From Chitinophagales bacterium (GTDB lineage: Bacteria; Bacteroidota; Bacteroidia; Chitinophagales; Saprospiraceae), in NCBI GenBank assembly GCA_013298845.1, contig JAAFJN010000022.1, positions 23,574-81,180 on the forward strand: 57,607 nt of DNA, given 5' to 3'. How positions within the stretch are numbered: position 1 is the first letter of the stretch; each line of letters begins with the position of its first letter. The notes below the pieces were generated by a model. The model ran no database searches and was not told the DNA's origin. It saw only the letters and a list, made by a program, of their open reading frames with translations. Both the position numbers and the translations under genes were made by a program. Positions 49,772 to 57,607 of this stretch are shown here, piece by piece.

Positions 49772-50731
49772 ATGCAACAGGTTTTTATTTCAGTCGTCAA
49801 CGTCCTTCATTCGCCCCGCGATATTGCGCAATTGCGCCTTTGGTTAGAGGGTTTATACGCCGAATTACGCGAACAATACACCGATTACGAATTTGTATTG
49901 GTGAACAACGGCAATTGGACCGGCGACATTGACGCCGTTATCCGGGAATTACCGGAGGCATTGCGGCAACACGTTTTTTTGCTCAACCTCAGTGCGCGGG
50001 TGGACCGCAACAACGCTTTGTTAGCGGCCCTGGATCGGGCCAACGGCGATTACACCGTTATTTTTGAAACGGCCTTTGCGGCGCACCCGCAGTTATTGAG
50101 CGCTGTTTTTGAAAAAAGCCGCCGCGAAAATTTTGACATGGTGTACCTCCGCGCCCACGAACGCCGGATGCCGGTGGCGACCAAATTGTTGTACCGGGTG
50201 TTTTATTTTATTCTACGGCGGTATTCGGGGTTAAAAATTGACCCGCGTGCGCACCACTCCCGCGTGATTAGCCGCCGGGCCTTGAACTCATTGCTGCGCC
50301 TGCGCGAAAACAGCCACTACATCAAAGCGAATTACGCAATGGTGGGTTACAGCAACGCTTTTGTGGAAGTGGAGGAGCCTTTAACCGTTGAGCCGGATAT
50401 GCGTTTTGGCGAGCAGGTACGAACGGCTTTGGTGGCCATTACGTCGTTTACTGATTTTTTGCGCTCGGTGCTGTTTTGGATCTTTATGTTTTCTGTGTTG
50501 GTGGCCGGGGTTGCCATTGTTAATGCCATTAAGGTCAAATTCACCAACGTTGATATTTTTGGCGATCACCAGCCAGTGTTGTCGGGTTGGGCATTTTTGG
50601 TGGTAATGATTTCCTCCTTTTTTGCCATTACCTGCCTGAACCTTTACATTATGTCTATTTATTTGTCCAATATCTACGCCGAAATCAAAAACCGGCCGTT
50701 GTACATCATTGAGTCGGTAAAAAGGTACTAA
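49772..50731 (+). CDS. Degenerate GT2-like membrane protein
   Basis: 319 residues with the layout of polyprenol-phosphate glycosyltransferases (GtrB/ArnC type): an N-terminal GT2-like domain and two C-terminal transmembrane helices (SVLFWIFMFSVLVAGVAIVN and GWAFLVVMISSFFAITCLNL). The key acidic sites are lost. The usual VDDGSxDxT reads LVNNGNWTGDID, and the usual DADLQDPP (DXD) reads IFETAFAAHPQ. It probably does not bind a metal-nucleotide sugar normally. It is divergent from tpiA. It may be a non-catalytic partner, or an enzyme with unusual chemistry. Confidence 0.68.
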   Translation: MQQVFISVVNVLHSPRDIAQLRLWLEGLYAELREQYTDYEFVLVNNGNWTGDIDAVIRELPEALRQHVFLLNLSARVDRNNALLAALDRANGDYTVIFETAFAAHPQLLSAVFEKSRRENFDMVYLRAHERRMPVATKLLYRVFYFILRRYSGLKIDPRAHHSRVISRRALNSLLRLRENSHYIKANYAMVGYSNAFVEVEEPLTVEPDMRFGEQVRTALVAITSFTDFLRSVLFWIFMFSVLVAGVAIVNAIKVKFTNVDIFGDHQPVLSGWAFLVVMISSFFAITCLNLYIMSIYLSNIYAEIKNRPLYIIESVKRY

Positions 50732-50754
50732 GAGAAGCATGGCTACAAAAAAAA

Positions 50755-50792
50755 TAGGTCTTACACACGAACATGGTACGGTGTAAGACCTA
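50755..50792 (+). terminator. Hairpin terminator after the GT2-like gene
   Basis: TAGGTCTTACAC (50755-50766) pairs perfectly with GTGTAAGACCTA (50781-50792) around a 14-nt loop. There is only a weak T content after it. It lies 24 bp after the GT2-like stop, between convergent genes. Confidence 0.6.
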
Positions 50793-50920
50793 ATCACACG
50801 GCTGATCAGTAAAAAATTTTATCCTGCTTTTTGGGATTTGATATAATAAGTACTACGTATTTCCCAAAAGTGAACACACAGGATTATTTAGAAAGATGGA
50901 ACTATGAAAGAACTTTAGAT

Positions 50921-51946
50921 TTAGTTTGCAATAATAAACTTCGTTGTTTCTACCTGCTCGGCGGTACGCAACGTACAATAATAAACGCCGGACACCAAAT
51001 CATTCGTTTGGAATGACACCTGGTGAACGCCCGCTTCGGTTAAATCCGAAGTAAAGAGGGTTTTCACCGGGTTGCCAAATACATCGTAGAGTTCTACGCG
51101 TACATTGGCAGCGTTTGGCAGGGTAAAATCAACAAAAGCGTTGTTAACCACCGGATTGGGGTTAATTCGGAGTGTTGGGGTGTTCTTTTGGAGCGGTGCG
51201 TCTTCCGACCGCTCTTTGCCTCGGCGTTCACAGTCTTCTTTCAGGAAAGAATACGGTGTGATATTACAAGGATAAGCCGTACCCGTGTATTGAGGGCCGG
51301 GGCCTCCGTTCGCATCCATGATACCGGCGGCAATGGCGCCTTCGAGGCAACCGCAGAGTTCTCCTTTATCAAAACGCACCTGTTCCATGGGCAATGAGGT
51401 TGCCGTAGAAACCGCAATGCCGTACGGTGCATAAAAACCCGAAGTGAGCCGGAAAAAATCCGGTTCGCACAAACCACAAATATTATTGGCCGGATCAAGG
51501 TTGTCGTTTAAGGTGTAAACGGGTTCTACCTTGATTTTTCCGCTGTTTTTAGGGTCGCCAATGAGGTAAAGAACGGCATCAGTGATGATAATAAAATCAT
51601 TGATGGCTTCTGTTTTTGCGCCGGAAGGGCAGTGTTTGGTCAATTGCGCTTCTACGTGGTCATTGTGTTTTAAATGAGGGTTAAATTCAATATTAATATT
51701 GGAGGCATTTGCGGGTAACTCTGTGGTAAGATAAAGTTGGTTGTTAATTTGGATTTTTAAAGTGTAGAAATTGGCATCATTGGCATTGGTCCATTCGTAT
51801 TTTGCTTTAAATTGGTCGTACTGAACTGCTTCAAAGTTGATAATTCCAGCGCAGTTTTGGGCTTGGAGAAAAGAGGTGGAGATTAAAAATAGCGTAAAAA
51901 GGAGTTTACCTGACCCCTTTTTGATAATTGTTATTATATGATGCAT
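50921..51946 (-). CDS. Secreted protein with T9SS sorting domain
   Basis: 341 residues. Signal peptide LLFTLFLISTSFLQAQ after a charged start. The mature region has a fibronectin-like beta part (FEAVQYDQFKAKYEWTNAND, FYTLKIQINNQLYLTTELP) and a Cys-rich middle (NNICGLCEPDFFRLTSGFYA, GELCGCLEGAIAAGIMDANG). A Lys/Arg/Glu linker leads to the T9SS domain (RINPNPVVNNAFVDFTLP, LYDVFGNPVKTLF, LVSGVYYCTLRT). Role unknown. It has a promoter at plus 51986-52017. Confidence 0.8.
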   Translation of the reverse strand: MHHIITIIKKGSGKLLFTLFLISTSFLQAQNCAGIINFEAVQYDQFKAKYEWTNANDANFYTLKIQINNQLYLTTELPANASNINIEFNPHLKHNDHVEAQLTKHCPSGAKTEAINDFIIITDAVLYLIGDPKNSGKIKVEPVYTLNDNLDPANNICGLCEPDFFRLTSGFYAPYGIAVSTATSLPMEQVRFDKGELCGCLEGAIAAGIMDANGGPGPQYTGTAYPCNITPYSFLKEDCERRGKERSEDAPLQKNTPTLRINPNPVVNNAFVDFTLPNAANVRVELYDVFGNPVKTLFTSDLTEAGVHQVSFQTNDLVSGVYYCTLRTAEQVETTKFIIAN

Positions 51947-51985
51947 GTTGAATCGCTTTTTGTAGTTTTATTTCACTTACATCAG

Positions 51986-52017
51986 CAAAGTTAATGCGAG
52001 GTAGTTGGGGGAATAAA
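51986..52017 (-). promoter_or_regulatory. Likely promoter for the T9SS protein gene
   Basis: On the minus strand TAACTTTG (plus 51986-51993) is a full -7 match. TTTA (plus 52014-52017) stands 20 nt upstream as a near -33 box. Confidence 0.45.
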
Positions 52018-52143
52018 GAACGTTTTAATGAAAAATTCCCGTACATTGCCCCGTATTTTTTGATGTATTTCTGTTTAATCCATTGTTAATCAAATAATTA
52101 TCCGCATTTTTGTTTCTCCTAAATTCGCACATTTACCCAATTT

Positions 52144-53580
52144 ATGACTGATTCGCGCTTGATCGGGCTACTGTCCAGTTTTTCACTAAAAGAATTGAAA
52201 CAACTCAAATTGATGGTTGATTCGCCGTTCTTTAATAACCAGGAGCCAATTAAAAAATTAATGAATTTTTTATTGGGCTTTGCTCCGCAATTTGATAGTC
52301 CTAAAATGACTTATCAAAATGCGTATAGTTTTATTTACGGAAAAAAAAGTATTCAATCTGACCCTCAAACGGCCGTTTTGAAAGTAATGTCCAAGTTAAC
52401 CGGGCTGATTAAGGATTTTGTTGTGCAATTGGAATTGGAAGAACACCAGGTGCACTGGCACTTATTACAGGCTAAATATTTTGAAAAAAAACAACTTTTA
52501 GAATACGTTCCCCGCTGTTTGGATGAGGCCGAGGCCTTGGTGAATGATATTCCTTACCGGAACGAATATTATTTCCGGTACAAGTTGTTGCTGGAATTTG
52601 AACGTTCGTCTTTTCTCAATATTATTCAAGACAAATCCAGTTTGGATTATAATTTAGGCGTGCAAAACGAGGCATTAGACCATTATTACGCCATGTCGAA
52701 GTTGCAAACCTATTGTTTTGCCAAAAACGAAGCCAATCGTACGACGTTTCACTACGACTTTTCGCAAATGGCGGCTTTTTTGGATTGGATAAAAGCCACC
52801 GATCTCACCAGTGTTCCTTCGATAAAACTTTGGTATCAGGCATTGATATTGCTCAATGAGCCTACGGCCGAAAATTTTTATCTCCTCAAAAACGATATTT
52901 GTCAACACCGGCAATACCTTGATCCACCGGTGATGCGGGCTATGTATTCTTATCTGGCCAATACGGCGCCAATTATTCACCTGGAACGGGAGATATTTTT
53001 AAAAGAGGTTTTTGACTTGTACCGAACGCAAATTGACATGGGTATTTTGTATATCAATGGTTTTTTGTCGCCAGTTTTGCTTCGAAATATTACAATATTT
53101 GGTTTGAAATTGCGTGAGTTTGACTGGGTAGAGCAGTTTTTGCAGCAAAATGCCGATAAAATTGTACCTACCTACGCCGAACGGGAAGATATTGTGGCGC
53201 TCTGTAAAGCCTATTTGTATTTTGGAAGAGGTGATTTTTTAAAAACCCTCGACATGATCAATACGCTTCATTGTGACAACATATTTACCAAAATGGACGA
53301 ACGCCGCTTGCGCCTGATGTGTTATTACGAAATGAATATTGGCGACCCTTTTGATGATTTGGTGAATAGTTTTCGCAAATTTTTGACCGACCACAAAAAG
53401 AAAACCCCCGAAAGTCATATTACCGTTAATCGCTTATTTATCCATTATATCCACAAAATTGCCGCGTCCAATTATTTAAAAAAGGACCAGTTGCAAGCCA
53501 TTGCCGAAGAAGTACAACAAGTGCCGGTTTTGCCCGAAAAAGAGTGGTTGTTGGCCAAAATTGCCGAAAGAATCCGATAA
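52144..53580 (+). CDS. Helical repeat protein of unknown function
   Basis: 478 residues, almost entirely alpha-helical by composition. It opens SRLIGLLSSFSLKELKQLKL with SPFFNNQEPIKKLMNFLLG, a start I associate with a family expanded in Saprospiria. TPR-like helices follow (YVPRCLDEAEALVNDIPYRN, YAEREDIVALCKAYLYFGRG, LRLMCYYEMNIGDPFDDLVN). No signal peptide or membrane segment, so cytoplasmic. Function unknown. It is divergent from the T9SS protein gene with about 200 bp between. Confidence 0.75.
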   Translation: MTDSRLIGLLSSFSLKELKQLKLMVDSPFFNNQEPIKKLMNFLLGFAPQFDSPKMTYQNAYSFIYGKKSIQSDPQTAVLKVMSKLTGLIKDFVVQLELEEHQVHWHLLQAKYFEKKQLLEYVPRCLDEAEALVNDIPYRNEYYFRYKLLLEFERSSFLNIIQDKSSLDYNLGVQNEALDHYYAMSKLQTYCFAKNEANRTTFHYDFSQMAAFLDWIKATDLTSVPSIKLWYQALILLNEPTAENFYLLKNDICQHRQYLDPPVMRAMYSYLANTAPIIHLEREIFLKEVFDLYRTQIDMGILYINGFLSPVLLRNITIFGLKLREFDWVEQFLQQNADKIVPTYAEREDIVALCKAYLYFGRGDFLKTLDMINTLHCDNIFTKMDERRLRLMCYYEMNIGDPFDDLVNSFRKFLTDHKKKTPESHITVNRLFIHYIHKIAASNYLKKDQLQAIAEEVQQVPVLPEKEWLLAKIAERIR

Positions 53581-53598
53581 ATGCGACCAAAAGAAAAA

Positions 53599-53628
53599 GG
53601 CATGCCCGATGAAATCACCGGACATGCC
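53599..53628. terminator. Hairpin between convergent genes
   Basis: GGCATGcCCG and CGGaCATGCC form a stem around ATGAAATCAC. It lies between the stop of the helical protein gene and the stop of the PKD protein gene. Confidence 0.55.
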
Positions 53629-53655
53629 CATTGGTTTGTCGTATGCTAATAAAAA

Positions 53656-56600
53656 TTATTGACGCGCAATAATCAATTTTTGACTGTGCGATACACCACT
53701 GTTATCCGTAACAATCACGTAATACACACCCGCTGGTAAATGTTGGGTGTTCAGCATCAGGTTGTTATTGATCGCCTGGTTTTCGACCCGAACACGACCG
53801 GTAATATCCGTTACTCGGATGGCCGATACCCCTTTAGATGGGGTCAGCAAATCAATCCGAACGGCATCATCGGCGGGGTTGGGCACGAGGATAAAGCCTT
53901 TGCTTTCTCCCAAAGTACGTACCTGGTCGTTGTTACCGCGTTCGCCGGAGCGTCCGCCGCCTTGTTCGCAAGGAGGTACTTCGGTGCATCCTTTGCCAAA
54001 ACAAATTTTTGGTGGATCATCGGTGCTGATGGTCAACACGTAGAAGCAAACTTCACCGGTGGTATTACCACTGTAAATGCCCGTTACATCGCAGTTGCTG
54101 CCACTCCAGGACCAACTCACAGCACTAACAAAACCATTGGACGGAACCACAATCACGTTAGAACCTGCAATGCCACCCGTTGCCGTAAAGGTAAACTGGT
54201 AAATGGGTTTGCCATTGTCGTCGGTGCCAACACAAGTTAATTTCAGTTCCCGAATTTCCAAACGGCAATCGGTGTCTTTGCAGTCCTTCAATTCGTAGTT
54301 AAATTCAACGCAGCAGCGTTTGCCTTTGTAATTGTAAGCGCATACTACAAAACTATTGTTACCGGGGTTAGCCGATACGATAGCAGTAACGGTGCTTACG
54401 CCCACCGGAATGGTAGATGGTGAAAGTGCAAAAATGCCGTTGTTTCCTTTAATGTATCCGTCAAACAAAGTACAACCGTAATTTTCGATGGTAATGGTCA
54501 TTTCGTAAAAGCCATTGCCAATGCATTCGCCTTTAACATCCTTGATTTTCAGGTCGCAGGCTTTGTCGCAGCACTTGGGCAATTCGCCGCACCAACGGAA
54601 TCGGCAAAGTTCCGATTGTTCGCAGTTGGGCGTGAGGAAACCACCGAATTCGATGCAATCAGTGCTGGAGTTACCGTTCCAGATAAACTGGCCGGTAAGC
54701 GTCGTGTACGCACCACCACCGGGTAAGTAGCCGCTGGGTGGGTTATCAAGCGTAGCCGGACCAAATGGCGTCAGTACGTATAAACCGTGCAGTGCACCAC
54801 CGTAGTTTTGAACGGTAACGGCAAAATTATAGATAACGTTACCCGTAGCCGGATCAATACCAATGCATTCGAACGCTGCGTTTTCCACTTTTACTTCGCA
54901 TTTAAAACAAGCGTCGGGATTAGTGGAAATACTAATGTCAATCGGGTCGCTTTCGGAGGTACAGCCGGGGCCGTTACTCACCTCAACGGTATAGGTACCC
55001 GAAGTACTCATGGTGATTGCCGGGTTTATTTCACCCGGAATAGCAACACCATTCAAATACCACTGGTACGTGCAACCGGCGCAAGCCGTGGCCTGCCATT
55101 TTACCGGCTCACAAAATTCGTAACAACCCGTCATGGTATTGCTCAAGTCGGGGCGACCGGGCAAATCATAAGTGGCCTTTGCGGTACAGCCCCACGCGTC
55201 GGAGGCGATAACGGAATAAAATCCGCCCTGTGTGACGAGAGTAGAAGCCGTGTTGTCGCCGGTGCTCCAGTTGTAACTCACTGCGCCCGTGCCGGAAGCC
55301 GTCAGCGTAGATGGTTCACAGTTAGAACTGGCGGAAATACCCAAACCCGTTACACCGGCGTGCACGACAACCGACAATGAGCCGGTATTGGTACAACCGG
55401 AAGCCGTATGCGTGATGGTTACGGTAAAGGTGTAAGTGCCGGGTGTATTGCCGGGAACGGTTACGTTTGCTCCGCTTTGGCTGGTTGGGCCGCCGGGAGT
55501 GGCAATACTCCAGTTGTACGTAAAGCCGGGAGAACCCAGGCTGGCCGACAGTTGGATGGATTCACCCACGCAATAATCGGTTTTGCCCACAATTTGTACC
55601 ACGGGCGGTGGTAAATAAATCACCGGACTGCTCAATACATTATAAACACAGCCATTGCCATCGGTTACATTAACGCCGTAAGTGCCGCTGAGCGCGGGTG
55701 AAAAACCGGGGGTTGTAGCCACCGTAACGGGTGGTGCAACACTATTGTACCAGTTGTAGGTGAGTGCCGGTGGTAACGCGCCGGGGTTGGCCAACAGGTT
55801 AATCGGTGTGCCCTGGCACTGCGGTGAACTGGGCGACATCGTAATGGTTGGGTTGGCCCCGCGCGAAGTGATCGGGATAACCGTGCTGGTAGCAGATGAA
55901 CAACCCCAGTTATTGGTCACCGTTAAAGTCGCCGTAAAGGCGTTTGGCGGCGCATCGTAAGTGCGGTCGGGGCTTACAACACCCGAAGTCGCACTATCAC
56001 CGAAGTTCCAGTTTTGGCCCGTAATGGCACCCGTAGAGGTGTTTAGGAAATCCACCGGTACACCCTCGCAAACGGGGGCGTTGTGGGTAAACATGGCCGC
56101 TGGCATGCCGGGTACGTTAATGGTTTGGGTCGGACTTACACAGAGTAGCGCTCCGTCCATAACACCCATATAAATATTGTGTGGGCCAGGGCTAAGGGTA
56201 GCGTTAAATACCGAACCACTGCCAATGGGCAGGGGGTTACCTACTTCGTACCAATTAACGGTGGGGGTAAAAATGGGTAAATACTCCGAACGATCCGTCA
56301 GTACCGTTTGCATGGTACCTGAAGAACAGTTAAAAGTAAAGGAGAACCCTCCTTTAAACTTCACCGTCGCGGTTTGTTGAACGATCATTACACATCCATT
56401 TATCGGATCAATGGTTGTTAAACGAACCTGATAATATCCGGGGTGGGCATAAGTGTGCGTTACCGGGCTTGCTCCGGCTGTTACATTGCCGGTTAAATCG
56501 CCAAAATTCCAACTGTTAAATATAGCAGCCGTTGTATTGGGCGTAAAGGTGTAACTGTCACAGTTGGGGGTTGCAGTAAACGTCCACGGTGGTGTTGCGC

Positions 56601-57607
56601 TGATACAAGAACTGTTACAGTTGCCACAAGTCACTACCTGAATGGACGAACTGGAGGTGCATCCCGTGGCGGGGTTGGTGGCTGTTACCGTGTAAACACC
56701 GGGTGTAGTAACGCTTATCGTCGGCGTGACGGCCCCCGTTGACCAAAGGTAATTACAAGTGAACTGGGTGGTGGCTACGAGGTTAATAGTCGTCGTCGGG
56801 GGGCAAATCACGTACCCGTTAGGCGATGAAATACTCACTATTGGCAGGGGCAATACATTCAGCGTTTTCGTGGCCGTTACTGTTGGCCCGCCGCAAATAT
56901 TCAACGTAACCTGCGCATTGATCGGGTAAGATCCGGCCGCTACCCAAGGGTGTGACGTGCTAATGCCCGATCCGGCTGGAGATCCGTCACCAAAGTTCCA
57001 GGATACCGCACTAATGCCGGTGGTGGGGCTGAGTGACAACGCTACCGATTGATCTTGGCAGGCCGGAGATGGATTGGCGTTGATGGTAAACGAGGGAATT
57101 TGGGTTACATTTACGTTAAAGGCGTGCGTTACGGGTGAACCGCAAACGGTAGCCGTGCAAATAATTTGAACCACTGGTGGCGCGCTGGTATTGAACAACA
57201 CATTGATGTTGGGGGTACCTTGTCCACTGACCACACTACCGGCAGTCAGTGGGAATACGCTCCATTGCAAGTTCGTGTAATTTGCCAGTGTAGACAATGA
57301 CGTGGTATAAGGTTTGGTCTCATTAACGCATGCCGTGGCTGGTCCACTCACAAACGTAGTGGGCGCGGTATAGTTTGTAATGGTAAAAGTCAGCGGGCTG
57401 GAGGTGCAAAATGGTGCCTGTGTACTCATGGTTCTTACCGAAAGTGTCATGGGCGGAATGCCATTCCACTGGGCAGTAACGGTTTGACCGGCCCCGCCGT
57501 ACAACGTGCCGCCGGTAATGCTCCAAATTAATACGGTGCCGGGCGGTGGCAGGCTGCTAAAGGTGTAACTGTACGGTGTTCCTGTACACACACTTACCTG
57601 GCCATTA
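53656..57607 (-). CDS. Giant PKD-domain surface protein with T9SS sorting domain, N-terminus beyond window
   Basis: The reverse frame is open across the right window edge: before the GTG at 57591 it reads N-G-Q-V-S, so the true start is outside. More than 1315 residues are visible. There are repeated PKD and Ig-like units (WNFGDGSPAGSGISTSHPW, WNFGDLTGNVTAGASPVTHT, QNWNFGDSATSGVVSPDRTY; YNWSTGDNTASTLVTQGGFY). A Cys-rich region follows near the C-terminus (DKACDLKIKDVKGECIGNG, KGKRCCVEFNYELKDC, DCRLEIRELKLTCVG) and finally a T9SS type A domain (ILVPNPADDAVRIDLLTP, TDITGRVRVE, LPAGVYYVIVTDN). Probably an adhesin or filament-like surface protein. The several CKC-type pairs suggest disulfides. 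Confidence 0.88.
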   Translation of the reverse strand, partial: NGQVSVCTGTPYSYTFSSLPPPGTVLIWSITGGTLYGGAGQTVTAQWNGIPPMTLSVRTMSTQAPFCTSSPLTFTITNYTAPTTFVSGPATACVNETKPYTTSLSTLANYTNLQWSVFPLTAGSVVSGQGTPNINVLFNTSAPPVVQIICTATVCGSPVTHAFNVNVTQIPSFTINANPSPACQDQSVALSLSPTTGISAVSWNFGDGSPAGSGISTSHPWVAAGSYPINAQVTLNICGGPTVTATKTLNVLPLPIVSISSPNGYVICPPTTTINLVATTQFTCNYLWSTGAVTPTISVTTPGVYTVTATNPATGCTSSSSIQVVTCGNCNSSCISATPPWTFTATPNCDSYTFTPNTTAAIFNSWNFGDLTGNVTAGASPVTHTYAHPGYYQVRLTTIDPINGCVMIVQQTATVKFKGGFSFTFNCSSGTMQTVLTDRSEYLPIFTPTVNWYEVGNPLPIGSGSVFNATLSPGPHNIYMGVMDGALLCVSPTQTINVPGMPAAMFTHNAPVCEGVPVDFLNTSTGAITGQNWNFGDSATSGVVSPDRTYDAPPNAFTATLTVTNNWGCSSATSTVIPITSRGANPTITMSPSSPQCQGTPINLLANPGALPPALTYNWYNSVAPPVTVATTPGFSPALSGTYGVNVTDGNGCVYNVLSSPVIYLPPPVVQIVGKTDYCVGESIQLSASLGSPGFTYNWSIATPGGPTSQSGANVTVPGNTPGTYTFTVTITHTASGCTNTGSLSVVVHAGVTGLGISASSNCEPSTLTASGTGAVSYNWSTGDNTASTLVTQGGFYSVIASDAWGCTAKATYDLPGRPDLSNTMTGCYEFCEPVKWQATACAGCTYQWYLNGVAIPGEINPAITMSTSGTYTVEVSNGPGCTSESDPIDISISTNPDACFKCEVKVENAAFECIGIDPATGNVIYNFAVTVQNYGGALHGLYVLTPFGPATLDNPPSGYLPGGGAYTTLTGQFIWNGNSSTDCIEFGGFLTPNCEQSELCRFRWCGELPKCCDKACDLKIKDVKGECIGNGFYEMTITIENYGCTLFDGYIKGNNGIFALSPSTIPVGVSTVTAIVSANPGNNSFVVCAYNYKGKRCCVEFNYELKDCKDTDCRLEIRELKLTCVGTDDNGKPIYQFTFTATGGIAGSNVIVVPSNGFVSAVSWSWSGSNCDVTGIYSGNTTGEVCFYVLTISTDDPPKICFGKGCTEVPPCEQGGGRSGERGNNDQVRTLGESKGFILVPNPADDAVRIDLLTPSKGVSAIRVTDITGRVRVENQAINNNLMLNTQHLPAGVYYVIVTDNSGVSHSQKLIIARQ

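Noticed and set aside
1..57607. tRNA or rRNA genes
   Set aside because: I looked for T-loop-like GTTCGANTC contexts and rRNA-like blocks and found only GTTCGATATT-type heptamer repeats; none forms a cloverleaf that I can support.

Overview
The window looks like the chromosome of a Bacteroidota bacterium, probably from the Saprospiria (Saprospiraceae or Haliscomenobacter-like). This rests on five large or secreted proteins with type IX secretion C-terminal sorting domains, two SusC-type TonB receptors (one followed by a DUF4249 lipoprotein), a lipid-anchored BamA/TamA (TamL-like) protein, and promoters of the Bacteroidota form TTTG-N19-TAnnTTTG. I assign the group from these traits only and recognised no rRNA or tRNA gene.

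Layout. 0-6 kb: a TamL-like outer-membrane assembly protein cut by the left edge, a divergent SpoU-type RNA methyltransferase, a broken BRO-N/DinD-like gene, a secreted L-domain protein and an acetyltransferase that has lost its CoA-binding segment. 6-10 kb: an Omp28-like secreted protein with an ACMSD-type decarboxylase, a one-domain asparaginase, and a polyprenol-phosphate sugar synthase with rpiB. 10-19 kb: TonB receptor, DUF4249 lipoprotein, a 1345-residue T9SS protein, and an acidic protein/membrane protein pair. 19-43 kb is an accessory zone. It holds a candidate small RNA, an O-methyltransferase between direct repeats, a histidine kinase/LytTR regulator pair, a WYL regulator with a RidA-like gene, a truncated YdeI gene, a type I restriction-modification locus in the order hsdR-hsdS-(two shortened DUF1016 genes)-hsdM, a Crp-type regulator with a TonB receptor and a transglutaminase, and an Rpn nuclease gene sitting between two copies of the 5' end of an M1 peptidase gene. 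43-57.6 kb: S15-type peptidase, DEDDh exonuclease, tyrS, proC, tpiA, a degenerate GT2 protein, two more T9SS proteins (the last, a PKD-rich one, is cut by the right edge) and a helical protein of unknown role.

The most unusual content is non-coding. (1) Arrays of 7-bp units (GTGAANA family and GAACANC family) lie at or within the stop codons of genes, in the sense orientation of the gene, and in several places form inverted pairs around a spacer of about 20-100 bp. (2) A 262-bp foldback element has 18-bp terminal inverted repeats, a perfect 8-bp target duplication and four internal GACCTC-type palindromes. (3) A second element of about 275 bp has 32-bp inverted ends. (4) A roughly 110-270 bp hairpin-rich repeat occurs five times in the same orientation between 25.6 and 42.7 kb; it interrupts a gene, flanks another as direct repeats and supplies that gene's start codon.

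Genes that appear to work together: kinase plus LytTR regulator; hsdR/hsdS/hsdM; TonB receptor plus DUF4249; Crp regulator, TonB receptor and transglutaminase; tpiA-proC. Everything was read by eye; no database search, folding or alignment program was run.
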